14,723 nucleotides of DNA from JAGLQA01 sp023135565. Its GTDB lineage: Bacteria; Acidobacteriota; Aminicenantia; UBA2199. Below are positions 6,772 to 13,764 of this stretch, piece by piece (the stretch's first letter is position 1; each line of letters opens with the position of its first letter). The notes under the pieces were generated by a model. It did no database searches. It was not told the origin of the DNA and saw only the letters and a program-made list of their open reading frames with translations. A program made the position numbers and the translations under genes. The stretch is taken from positions 1 to 14,723 of the forward strand of contig DAOWCY010000178.1 in assembly GCA_030639305.1 (NCBI GenBank), written 5' to 3'.

Positions 6772-6978
6772 TTTTTTCTCCCTATTATGTTTTGAGAGCC
6801 ATCTTGATAATCGTTCCTCTACTTTTTCATGAGGAATCCCTTTCCCTTCGTCCAACTCTTTTAATCCTTCATCTACCTGGATTTTAAAATACAACTCACT
6901 CATAATATCATCTATTGTAGCCTCGTCAGGCAGACTTCTCACCATATTTATTACCGCTTCCTTTACTGCTGCCGACAT
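6658..6978 (-). CDS. Antitoxin-like small protein, possibly with read-through C-terminus
   Basis: 106 aa. The first 65 or so residues (pattern SLPDEATIDDIMSELYFK, EGLKELDEGKGIPHEKVEERLSRWL) match the style of short antitoxin/addiction-module proteins that normally end just after the 'RLxxWL' helix. The remaining 40 residues are translated from the strand opposite the end of the kinase gene and look non-homologous, so an original stop may have been lost. AGGAGG lies five bases before the ATG, and a strong promoter lies further upstream. No RelE/ParE-like toxin gene is next to it, so it is an orphan or acts elsewhere. The gene is certainly set up for expression; the antitoxin role is inferred from style only. 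Confidence 0.6.
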   Translation of the reverse strand: MSAAVKEAVINMVRSLPDEATIDDIMSELYFKIQVDEGLKELDEGKGIPHEKVEERLSRWLSKHNREKKLIPDRQLDKKLTAYSRLRLHPDFTVVTPQDFVDNGQA

Positions 6979-6983
6979 TTTTT

Positions 6984-6989
6984 CCTCCT
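6984..6989 (-). promoter_or_regulatory. Consensus ribosome-binding site
   Basis: AGGAGG on the minus strand lies five bases before the ATG at 6978 and fixes the start of the antitoxin-like gene. Confidence 0.75.
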
Positions 6990-7023
6990 AAAAAATACTA
7001 AAAAAATGTTAATTGAATTTCAT

Positions 7024-7052
7024 ATTATGTATTATATCTTCCAATTTGTCAA
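7024..7052 (-). promoter_or_regulatory. Sigma70-type promoter for the antitoxin-like gene
   Basis: Minus-strand TTGACA (7047-7052, perfect consensus) and CATAAT (7024-7029) are 17 bases apart, with the start codon about 46 bases downstream of the -10 box. It begins ten bases after the stop of the M16 gene upstream, so the small gene has its own promoter. Confidence 0.6.
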
Positions 7053-7062
7053 TAAAATGATT

Positions 7063-8562
7063 TTATTTCACTTTGCCTAATTTAGGGCCGATGATGATCT
7101 CAGCCAAGCCGCCGGGGTTCAAAACTCTCTTTATATAAGCGTTCATCTCCATTAGGGTAAGCCGGTCAAGCGCCGTAAAAAAATCTCCTACAAAACCGAA
7201 ACCAATACCCATCAGTTCAAAATAACCATGGTAGAGCGCCCGGCGTTCTTTCTCCTCGTTCAAACGCAGGAAATCGGATTTGGCATGCACTTTTGCCACC
7301 TCGAATTCATCCTCACCCAGCCCTTGCTCGTGAAGCTCACCTAATAGGGTTTTTAACGCCCGGTAAGCGGTCTCTTTTTTCTCGTTCCCGGTGCTGAGGT
7401 AGATTTTTAAGAGGCCCCCATCTTGCAGTTGGGTAAATACCGCATCTAAATCGTAAGCTAATTTTTGTTCCATACGCAGGCGCCACAACCGCGAACCGAT
7501 TCCCTTGCCTAATAGGTTTTCCAGGACATAAGCGCGGACGAAATCGCCGGGGCTGAAACCGGGTAGTAAAGCGGTTAGACAGATGAGGGTCTGCTCTTTC
7601 TCTTTTTCGAAGAAGAATTCTTTTTTTTTCGGCAGCGAAGCTTCGACTTTTGTTAAGGGCGCTGTCCCGCCTGCCGGGAACCCGGAAAAATACTTGCCGG
7701 TTATATCTTTTACCCGGCTCTCCTCCAGGTCGGAGGATATGGAAACCACCATACCGGCAGCATTAAAATATTTTTTATAAAAACCGGTTACATCTTTTCT
7801 TTTTATTGCTTTTAGAGAGGCTGCGCCGCCGTAAACGGAACCACCATAAGTATTACCGGCAAAAAAAGCATTTAGGGCAGTTAGGTTCATTAATTGCAGC
7901 GGGTCTTCCGTTTCTCCTTTTTGGCGATTCTTTAGGCCCCGCTTCATGTTGTTGATCCTCAAACCCGAGAAAAGCGGTTTTTTCATTATGCCGCTGAGAA
8001 TTTTTAGTGTCTCTTCCAGGTTATCGGAGAGGCATTTGATGGTAATCAACACATAATCTTCTTCCACTTCCGCGTAAGATACCGCACCGGAGTGCATCAA
8101 TTTCCCGGCTATCGCAGCATCGGGGCTGGCGACACAAAGACCGGCGGTAATATAGGCCAGTCCTCTTTTCCCCGCCGGTTCGGCCCGTTTCCCGCCTTTA
8201 AAGAAAATCTTCAACACCGTGACTGCCGACGATTGATCCCGGCAAAATATAAAAGACAGTTTATCGTTGACGGCTATTTTTTTGGCGGTATCCGGCAGAA
8301 AAGAATCGCCCGCCGCTCCAACCACAACCAACAAAAATAATAAGATAATTAATATATATACTTGCCTTCGGCGAGTCAGAACCTTTTTGAAAAAAGGTTC
8401 CGACACCTCCAAAAACTTTTGATTAGCCAACCGTTTGGGCAAATTCCAAAACGTCCTCAAAAGGCACAGACGTATGCTAATTGGAAGTTTTTGGGAATCC
8501 AAAACCCTTTTTTCAAAAAGGGTTTTGGCCGCTGGAGGCATGTTTTTGTTTTTAAAATTCAT
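7063..8562 (-). CDS. M16-family peptidase-like protein, non-catalytic partner
   Basis: 499 aa as read from ATG 8562. Residues about 8-65 are encoded by a palindromic repeat element, not by peptidase sequence. A hydrophobic segment (YILIILLFLLVVVGAAG, about 69-85) follows and looks like the original signal peptide. The M16 domains come next: GKRGLAYITAGL sits where the zinc motif HxxEH would be, and no HxxEH is present, so this copy should not be catalytic. The second half keeps the GSRLWRLRMEQKLAYD segment that holds the Arg/Tyr pair used in substrate handling. Non-catalytic M16 subunits usually pair with an active one, here encoded just upstream (8559-10090) with an ATGA overlap. No start codon is left between the repeat and the signal peptide except poor TTG codons inside it. 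The real start may thus lie within the element. Confidence 0.8.
   Translation of the reverse strand: MNFKNKNMPPAAKTLFEKRVLDSQKLPISIRLCLLRTFWNLPKRLANQKFLEVSEPFFKKVLTRRRQVYILIILLFLLVVVGAAGDSFLPDTAKKIAVNDKLSFIFCRDQSSAVTVLKIFFKGGKRAEPAGKRGLAYITAGLCVASPDAAIAGKLMHSGAVSYAEVEEDYVLITIKCLSDNLEETLKILSGIMKKPLFSGLRINNMKRGLKNRQKGETEDPLQLMNLTALNAFFAGNTYGGSVYGGAASLKAIKRKDVTGFYKKYFNAAGMVVSISSDLEESRVKDITGKYFSGFPAGGTAPLTKVEASLPKKKEFFFEKEKEQTLICLTALLPGFSPGDFVRAYVLENLLGKGIGSRLWRLRMEQKLAYDLDAVFTQLQDGGLLKIYLSTGNEKKETAYRALKTLLGELHEQGLGEDEFEVAKVHAKSDFLRLNEEKERRALYHGYFELMGIGFGFVGDFFTALDRLTLMEMNAYIKRVLNPGGLAEIIIGPKLGKVK
8371..8544 (-). repeat. Nested palindromic element forming the 5' coding region of the M16 partner gene
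   Basis: The element contains three nested inverted repeats. One is GAACCTTTTT-GA-AAAAAGGTTC (8379-8400). The second is a perfect 14-bp palindrome, CCAAAACCCTTTTT-TC-AAAAAGGGTTTTGG (8499-8528). The third is a long-range stem in which 8409-8427 pairs with 8476-8494 (16 of 19 positions). Between the arms are smaller inverted repeats. It lies directly after the stop of the upstream M16 gene and ends just before the signal-peptide codons of this one. It stays open in the peptidase frame throughout, so it is translated. Boundaries are estimates. Confidence 0.65.
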
Positions 8563-9137
8563 TTTTTATTTTTCTTGTGGGGAACCAACGAAACTACCAC
8601 ATACTTCTTTCCACTTAGATACCGCCCTGCCGCATCTCTCAAATGAGACGAGTTGGTCTCGTGGATGCTTCTTTTGTAATTCATCTTTTTTGCGCCTGCT
8701 GCCAACAGCATGTACCGGGCATAAGAGACCGCCGAATGCAGACCTTTCTCCCCGGCTTGCTCCGACCTGAGCCGGGTTCGGCTTTTGGCGCTCTCTAAGT
8801 AATCGAAAACGATCGATTCGTTTTTTTGCAGGAAGTCTTTTTTGGAATAACGCAGCGAACGGGTTCTCTTCAAAAACTTGATGGCCGCATTTTCGGCGGC
8901 ATGGATATTGCCCGGTTTGGCGGTCAGGTAGACCAAAAACGCGCCGCCATATTTTAACGAAACATACCGGGTGGAAACACTCTCCGCTAACCGCCTCCTG
9001 CCCTGGAAAGCAAAATTAAGCAAAGGGTTGACCCCCCGGCCCAGGATATGAGCCAGCAAATCCACCGCATAATAGTCTTCATGATTAAAAGGCGGCGCAA
9101 GTAGTCCGATAATCACATAAGCCCGTTCGATGTCCAT
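8559..9137 (-). CDS. M16 zinc peptidase, C-terminal half (frame-disrupted gene)
   Basis: 192 aa from the internal ATG 9137, but peptidase-like sequence continues in the same frame upstream to about 9185 (IIPALPLKKNIETRQE). It is the second domain of the gene whose first half lies at 9182-10090 in a different frame. Features: DIERAYVIIGLLAPPF, then DLLAHILGRGVNPLL, which matches the M16 second-domain start with its conserved G-rich helix, and a C-terminal YVVVSLVPHKKN strand. Alone it has no zinc site. It could be expressed only by ribosomal frameshifting, by a separate start, or not at all. The stop overlaps the partner gene's ATG at 8562 by four bases, which suggests that the pair was originally translated in a coupled way. 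Confidence 0.7.
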   Translation of the reverse strand: MDIERAYVIIGLLAPPFNHEDYYAVDLLAHILGRGVNPLLNFAFQGRRRLAESVSTRYVSLKYGGAFLVYLTAKPGNIHAAENAAIKFLKRTRSLRYSKKDFLQKNESIVFDYLESAKSRTRLRSEQAGEKGLHSAVSYARYMLLAAGAKKMNYKRSIHETNSSHLRDAAGRYLSGKKYVVVSLVPHKKNKK

Positions 9138-9181
9138 TTCTTGCCGCGTCTCGATATTCTTTTTTAATGGCAGTGCCGGGA

Positions 9182-10090
9182 TTATTTTTTTACCGGGGGG
9201 GTGCGGCGCACCCAGCCCCGCGGCGCGGGTAGCCGATGAGGAGTTTTTCGATAACGCAGCGTCGTCAGGCGCTCCTTCGATATTCGGTGTTCGATATTCG
9301 ATATTCTTCCTGCTTCCTTAAATGCTTCGTCACGCAGTAGGGCCTCAGAAAACTTTTGTTTGATCTTAGCAGCCGCGGCTGCTGTGTCGAAATCCCCGAC
9401 TATGCTGAGAGCACAGTTCCGCGGCACAAAATATTTCCTGTAAAAAGCCGCTAACTGTTCCCGGCCTGCCTTTTTTATCACCTCGCTATCACCGAAAACC
9501 GGCTTCCCATACGCATGTCCCCGGAAAAGTCCCTGCAAGGCAAGGGACGTGCCTAAACGCATGGGGTCGTCCATGATGCGATGAATTTCTTCTATAATCA
9601 CCTCTTTTTCCCGTTCTATCTCTTTTTGATCGAACTTCAAAGCGAAGATTTTCTCTTTCACTACGTCCAAAACATAATCTAAGTGTTTTGCCGGCAGGGA
9701 AAACTCTAAAGTCATCACATCATGGTCTGTATGGGCGTTAAAGTAGGCCCCTTTTTTCCTAATTTCCTTTATTAGAACCGGGCCCCGGTATGACGCCGTG
9801 CTGCCTAAGAGTACCAGGTGTTCCAGCAGGTGGACGATACCGTTGGTTCCCGGGGTTTCGTCTTTGGAACCCATATCAACGGCGAAAACAACGTTGATTA
9901 GAGGCAGTTGATGCCGTTCTTGCAAGTATATTTGCAAGCCGTTATCTAAGGTAAAATATTTGTTTTTTTGTTGTTCCGCGCCCTGGAGGCAAAGCGCCGC
10001 CATGGAAAGCGCAAGAAAAATAACAATAGTTTTTGTTCGTGTTGAATGGCGGTAAAATGAAGCGGAGCTAATTTTTTTTCTATTATTCAC
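9182..10090 (-). CDS. M16 zinc peptidase, N-terminal catalytic half (frame-disrupted gene)
   Basis: 302 aa from a GTG start (10090); a TGA lies five codons upstream and no ATG precedes the signal peptide. A signal peptide (TIVIFLALSMAALCLQG, about residues 21-37) sends it to the periplasm. The inverted zinc motif HLLEH (H87, E90, H91) and the distal ligand E167 (EVIIEEI) are present, so the catalytic domain is intact. M16 enzymes cut peptides inside a clam-shell formed by two such domains or subunits. After about residue 262 (EAFKEAG) the sequence turns into translated repeat (ISNIEHRISKE, then RYRKTPHRLPAPRG) and stops at 9182. The rest of the peptidase is found in another frame at 8559-9185. 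It is therefore a split gene, probably broken, unless frameshifting at the runs of seven C and seven A rescues it. Confidence 0.75.
   Translation of the reverse strand: MNNRKKISSASFYRHSTRTKTIVIFLALSMAALCLQGAEQQKNKYFTLDNGLQIYLQERHQLPLINVVFAVDMGSKDETPGTNGIVHLLEHLVLLGSTASYRGPVLIKEIRKKGAYFNAHTDHDVMTLEFSLPAKHLDYVLDVVKEKIFALKFDQKEIEREKEVIIEEIHRIMDDPMRLGTSLALQGLFRGHAYGKPVFGDSEVIKKAGREQLAAFYRKYFVPRNCALSIVGDFDTAAAAAKIKQKFSEALLRDEAFKEAGRISNIEHRISKERLTTLRYRKTPHRLPAPRGWVRRTPPVKK
9188..9306 (-). repeat. Inserted heptamer/hairpin element inside the M16 peptidase gene
   Basis: One end (9272-9306) is a tandem of 7-base units on the plus strand: CTCCTTC, GATATTC, GGTGTTC, GATATTC, GATATTC. The other end has two hairpins with GGC loops: GGGTGC-GGC-GCACCC (9199-9213) and CCCGC-GGC-GCGGG (9217-9229). 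TCGATATTCTT occurs on both sides (9151-9161 and 9298-9308). The translated element is unlike any peptidase sequence. It marks the point where the M16 reading frame switches. Exact ends are uncertain. Confidence 0.6.
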
Positions 10091-10186
10091 GTTAAGAATG
10101 TATCAAATCCGCAGCCCAAAGTCAAACCGCCCGGAACAGCGCAGGTACGCCCCTACCAATATCCTGCCTTATCACTCCGTTTTTTC

Positions 10187-10196
10187 CCAAATTTGG
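10187..10196. promoter_or_regulatory. Palindrome upstream of the cassette promoter
   Basis: CCAAATTTGG is a perfect 10-base palindrome ending 19 bases before the -35 box at 10216. It could be an operator, for example for a regulator of the defence-like cassette. A 10-base palindrome in A+T-rich DNA can easily be chance. Confidence 0.2.
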
Positions 10197-10215
10197 CCAG
10201 TTACAAATTTTTTTG

Positions 10216-10246
10216 TTGACTTTTTTGTTAAAAAATGGCATATTAT
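10216..10246 (+). promoter_or_regulatory. Promoter for the four-gene defence-like cassette
   Basis: TTGACT (10216-10221) is followed by CATATT at 17 bases or TATTAT (10241-10246) at 19 bases. The spacer contains TTTTTT-GTT-AAAAAA. The first gene starts at 10275 with GGAG six bases upstream. The next three genes follow without gaps, so this is the likely promoter of all of them. Confidence 0.5.
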
Positions 10247-10274
10247 AGAGGTAAATTAACTTTTGGAGTAAAAT

Positions 10275-10445
10275 ATGGATGAAAAAAGTAAACGGTTAGC
10301 CGAAGAAGCCGGGAAATGGGTGGCTTCTCCAGAGGGGCGGGAAGCTATGAAAAAAGCAATAATAGAAGCAAAAGAGAGCAGTAAAAGATTTAAGGAATCG
10401 CTCCAGGTTGACCCCAAGATTATGAGAGAACCTTTCACCATATAG
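10275..10445 (+). CDS. Small cassette protein, 56 aa, function unknown
   Basis: Starts at ATG 10275 with GGAG (10265-10268) six bases upstream and ends at TAG 10443-10445, two bases before the next possible start. The product is charged and helical: RLAEEAGKWVASPEGREAMKKAI, an EAKESSKRF helix, then a VDPKIMREPFTI tail. I recall short proteins of this style (xWxxSPEG...E..Rx..VDPxxxxxPFT) as first genes of small modules of toxin-antitoxin or unknown type, but this is memory and not a search. No DNA-binding motif is evident. As first gene of the operon it could be an antitoxin-like silencer or an accessory to the protease-like product. Being translated just before it, it probably helps couple translation. 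Confidence 0.65.
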   Translation: MDEKSKRLAEEAGKWVASPEGREAMKKAIIEAKESSKRFKESLQVDPKIMREPFTI

Positions 10446-10447
10446 AA

Positions 10448-12067
10448 TTGATCGGCAAAAAGTGGATGGAAACACCCTTTGAAATTTACCCATACAGCAT
10501 CAACAAATTGATTGATATATTTTCTGATAAATCGATTTCAAATCCAGAGTTTATTCAAAAAAATATACACTCAATCTATTTTCGCGAGTACTTCGAGCAC
10601 TTAGATACCAAAACCATACTCGCCGAGAATGATTATATAGATAGAGATTACCTGGAAGATTTTTCTTCATACTATGTCAGGTGTTTTGCAGATTATAAAA
10701 GAAAATGCACCCGCCTGCACTTTTTTAAACATGACTTTTGCGTTAATGATTTCGAGGCATTATTAAACGAATCAAATCCTTCCCTGCAAAAAGCGTTACA
10801 ACAAAATTATCTTGGCTTTGTCGTAGTAAAACCTCTCCCCAAAACAATAATCGGTCGGACTTGCCTCGTCCCTTACCCAAAGGAGAGTGGCAAAGAACGT
10901 AAATATCCCATAACACGAGAATACAAAGTGAATCTTTTCGGTTTGCCGCTGTCGGTTAAATCCCTGGCTTTTCAGGAGCAGGATAATGTAGTCGCAGCCT
11001 GTGCTACCAGTGCATTATGGTCTGTATTTCATGGAACCGGGATTTTATTTCACCACGATATTTTGTCGCCTGGAGAAATTACCAAAACAGCCACAAAACA
11101 ATTGCCGATCGAAAGTAGAGTTTTTCCAAATAGAGGCCTATCGGGTGAACAAATGGCTTATGCAATCCGGAGCGTAAACCTGGAACCTCTCCAAATCGGT
11201 ATCAATAATAAAGAATATAACATAAAGAGTTCTATTTACGCTTATATTAGTTACGGAATTCCCCTTATCTTAGGACTTCGTTTATACGATATATCCGGAA
11301 GAACCCCCAATTATATCGGCAGACATGCTGTCGCTGTTACCGGGTACAGCATTGAAGATCAAACCACAAAATATGAAAACGAAAACTTAAAACTTGTCTC
11401 CTCAAACATCAATAAAATCTATGTCCATGACGACCAGGTGGGGCCTTTCTCCAGGATGGTTTTTGACAACCGTTTCATAAAATTACATAAAAATGGAACT
11501 GAACGAGATTTTATTTCCCTGGCAACATCATTTAAAACCGAAGGAACCGGGATAGGTGGTGTAAGAGCAGTGCCGGAGATATTACTGGTGCCTCTATATC
11601 ATAAAATTCGTATCTCTTTTGATACGATTTATGCAACCGTCAAATTCTTTAATGAAGTGATTGAACAGGTAAACGAAGAAATTCCTTTTTTAATGAATGA
11701 AAAAATAGAATGGGATATTTATCTCACTGACGTAAATAAATTAAAGAGTGAAATTTTTGAAGCTGAAAAATGTACCGGCAATTATTTTAAAAAAATTCTA
11801 TTAATGAATATGCCGCGTTATATATGGCGAGCGGCTGCAATACTGAAAGGTACTCCTGTAATTGATTTTTTATTCGATGCCACCGATATAGAACAGGGGC
11901 AATATTTTATTTGCACCATCGAATATGATAAAGGGTTTTCTTCGATCCTGAAAAAAATATTCAGTGGCGATATATTTGAAGAGATGCTTAAAAATACTAC
12001 AGCCTGGAAGATTATCCGCTGGTTAAGAGATGATTCTCATACTTACCGGGAAGCAGGGTCAAAATGA
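10448..12067 (+). CDS. Papain-like cysteine-protease candidate in defence-like cassette
   Basis: 539 aa from TTG 10448; ATG 10466 (six codons later) is an equally plausible start, since neither has a clear ribosome-binding site. No signal peptide or membrane segment, so cytoplasmic. A block near the middle has the layout of a papain-like or C39-like fold: Q178...C185 (DNVVAACATSALW, Cys at a helix start), H293 (GRHAVAVTGY, His before a beta strand) and D328/D329 (IYVHDDQVGPF). This gives a Cys-His-Asp order. The N-terminal 170 residues and the C-terminal 150 have no motif that I recognise and may bind a target or partner. Its stop overlaps the next gene's ATG by four bases (ATGA), so it is translated together with the OLD nuclease. 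A transglutaminase-like or inactive member is also possible. The catalytic residues are inferred from pattern only. Confidence 0.65.
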   Translation: MIGKKWMETPFEIYPYSINKLIDIFSDKSISNPEFIQKNIHSIYFREYFEHLDTKTILAENDYIDRDYLEDFSSYYVRCFADYKRKCTRLHFFKHDFCVNDFEALLNESNPSLQKALQQNYLGFVVVKPLPKTIIGRTCLVPYPKESGKERKYPITREYKVNLFGLPLSVKSLAFQEQDNVVAACATSALWSVFHGTGILFHHDILSPGEITKTATKQLPIESRVFPNRGLSGEQMAYAIRSVNLEPLQIGINNKEYNIKSSIYAYISYGIPLILGLRLYDISGRTPNYIGRHAVAVTGYSIEDQTTKYENENLKLVSSNINKIYVHDDQVGPFSRMVFDNRFIKLHKNGTERDFISLATSFKTEGTGIGGVRAVPEILLVPLYHKIRISFDTIYATVKFFNEVIEQVNEEIPFLMNEKIEWDIYLTDVNKLKSEIFEAEKCTGNYFKKILLMNMPRYIWRAAAILKGTPVIDFLFDATDIEQGQYFICTIEYDKGFSSILKKIFSGDIFEEMLKNTTAWKIIRWLRDDSHTYREAGSK

Positions 12068-13764
12068 GGATTAAACATATAAAAATTAATAATTTCAGGG
12101 GAATTCGAGAAATGAGTTGGTCTATCACATCCCCGGTGACTTGCCTTATTGGTCCTGGTGATTCAACTAAAACCACAATTTTAGATGCAATTGAGCTTTC
12201 TTTACTGCCTCGTTGGAATTATCAATTTGATGACAGTGATTTTTATATGAGTAATGTCAAAAACCCTATTGAAATCATCGTGACGTTAGGCCAAATACCT
12301 GGCACATTATTGAGTGAGCAAAAGTTCGGATTGTATATACGTGGGTGGACCAAAGCGGGTGAAATAAGAGACGAACCGGCTGAAGATGATGAACCTGTTT
12401 TATCAATTCGACTCAAAGTTGATGATTCACTCGAACCGGAATGGACAGTCACTAATGACCGGAATATCGAAGGGAAGAAAATTTCTTACAAAGAAAGAGA
12501 AGCATTAGGCGCCAATAGGCTCGGCTCAAATATCGAGAAACACTTATCGTGGGGAAGAGGTTCTTCCCTTACGCATATGACTGAAAATAATAGGGAAGTA
12601 AAATCAGTACTTATCGATGCCAGTCGTAAAATAAAAAATGAAATAGATTTTGATAAATTCGATGAATTGTTAAAAACCGCCCATAAAACACAAAACTTAG
12701 CAAGCGGATTAGGAGTGAAACCAAATTCAGGCTACACACCTCAATTGGATTCTAATACAATTTCGACAAATTTCGGAGCAATTTCAATCTATGACGGCAA
12801 AATCCCTTTAAGATTAATGGGTTTTGGTACCCAAAAATTGATTGCCCTCAGCCTTCAATTAAGTTTATTGCGCCAGGGAGAAATGATTTTAATTGATGAA
12901 GTAGAACATGCGCTCGAACCATTTAGAATTAGACATCTACTGCGGACGATAAACGACCATATTAAATCAAGCATTGATTCTATAGGACAGGTAATTATGA
13001 CCAGTCATTCTCACACTGCCATTGTGGAATTAGAAGCGGAAAAATTATGCGTAGTTCGATCAGAGAATGGTATGACTACCTGCATAAATGTGAATAATGA
13101 GCTACAGTCAACGATTAGAGATGTGCCGGAATCATTGCTCGGTCGAAAAATCATAGTTTGTGAGGGTAAAACTGAATTTGGACTCCTTATAAGTTTAGAA
13201 GAATATTGGAAAAACAGTGGGATGGACAATTTTGCCTCCAAAGGTGTTGTTCCAGTTGAAGGTGGTGGGGATACCGCACCCAAAAGGACAATTGAATTGT
13301 CAGAGTTGGGTTATAACACATGTTTATTTTTGGATTCGGATAAACTTAATGAGTTGAAACCCGATATAGAAACAATAAAATCTTCGGGTGTTGAACTCAT
13401 CCATTGGGCCGGGGAAGTTTCAACGGAGCAGAGAATAATACTTGATATACCATGGGCAGCAGTAAAAAAAGTTGTAGAACTCGCCGTTGAATTTAAAGGG
13501 CAAGACAGCGTTTTCGATTCGATTCGTGCGAATTTGGGGATAAATAGTAAAACAAATCAAGACATCGATGAATTTAAGAATCATGGTTTCAGTGAAGAAG
13601 AAATAAGGTGTGCAATTGGAAGGGCTGCTAAAAAAAATAATTGGTTTAAAAGAATCGATCCCGGGAAAAGGCTCGGATATGTGCTGGTGGAGGAATTTGA
13701 CGATATCGCCGGAAAAGAAATTATGGAAACAATTAGTACTTTGAAAAATTGGATTTATGAGTGA
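12064..13764 (+). CDS. OLD-family ATPase-TOPRIM nuclease, GajA-like
   Basis: 566 aa, close to the size of GajA. The ABC/SMC-type ATPase half has a RecF-like start (IKINNFRGI), Walker A G30-PGDST-K36-T37, a signature-like MGFGTQKL, Walker B ILIDEVEHAL with D278/E279, and the switch His H315 (MTSHSHTA). The Walker A has Thr35 in place of the usual Gly before Lys. The C-terminal half is a TOPRIM nuclease: E367 and E371 (VCEGKTE), a GGGD loop, and D424/D426 (LFLDSDK). The metal-binding residues are thus intact. OLD proteins followed by a UvrD-like helicase are the class that includes Gabija, where ATP and nucleotide depletion release the DNA-cutting activity. It overlaps both neighbours (4 and 8 bases). 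The call as OLD nuclease is firm; Gabija membership depends on structure or phylogeny. Confidence 0.87.
   Translation: MRIKHIKINNFRGIREMSWSITSPVTCLIGPGDSTKTTILDAIELSLLPRWNYQFDDSDFYMSNVKNPIEIIVTLGQIPGTLLSEQKFGLYIRGWTKAGEIRDEPAEDDEPVLSIRLKVDDSLEPEWTVTNDRNIEGKKISYKEREALGANRLGSNIEKHLSWGRGSSLTHMTENNREVKSVLIDASRKIKNEIDFDKFDELLKTAHKTQNLASGLGVKPNSGYTPQLDSNTISTNFGAISIYDGKIPLRLMGFGTQKLIALSLQLSLLRQGEMILIDEVEHALEPFRIRHLLRTINDHIKSSIDSIGQVIMTSHSHTAIVELEAEKLCVVRSENGMTTCINVNNELQSTIRDVPESLLGRKIIVCEGKTEFGLLISLEEYWKNSGMDNFASKGVVPVEGGGDTAPKRTIELSELGYNTCLFLDSDKLNELKPDIETIKSSGVELIHWAGEVSTEQRIILDIPWAAVKKVVELAVEFKGQDSVFDSIRANLGINSKTNQDIDEFKNHGFSEEEIRCAIGRAAKKNNWFKRIDPGKRLGYVLVEEFDDIAGKEIMETISTLKNWIYE

Noticed and set aside
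6772..6800. Intrinsic terminator after the CHASE8 kinase gene
   Set aside because: Only a weak GGGA/TCCC pairing around a T-run; the stem is too short to call.
9272..9306. Heptamer tandem as a short CRISPR array
   Set aside because: Units are 7 bases with no spacers and no cas genes nearby.
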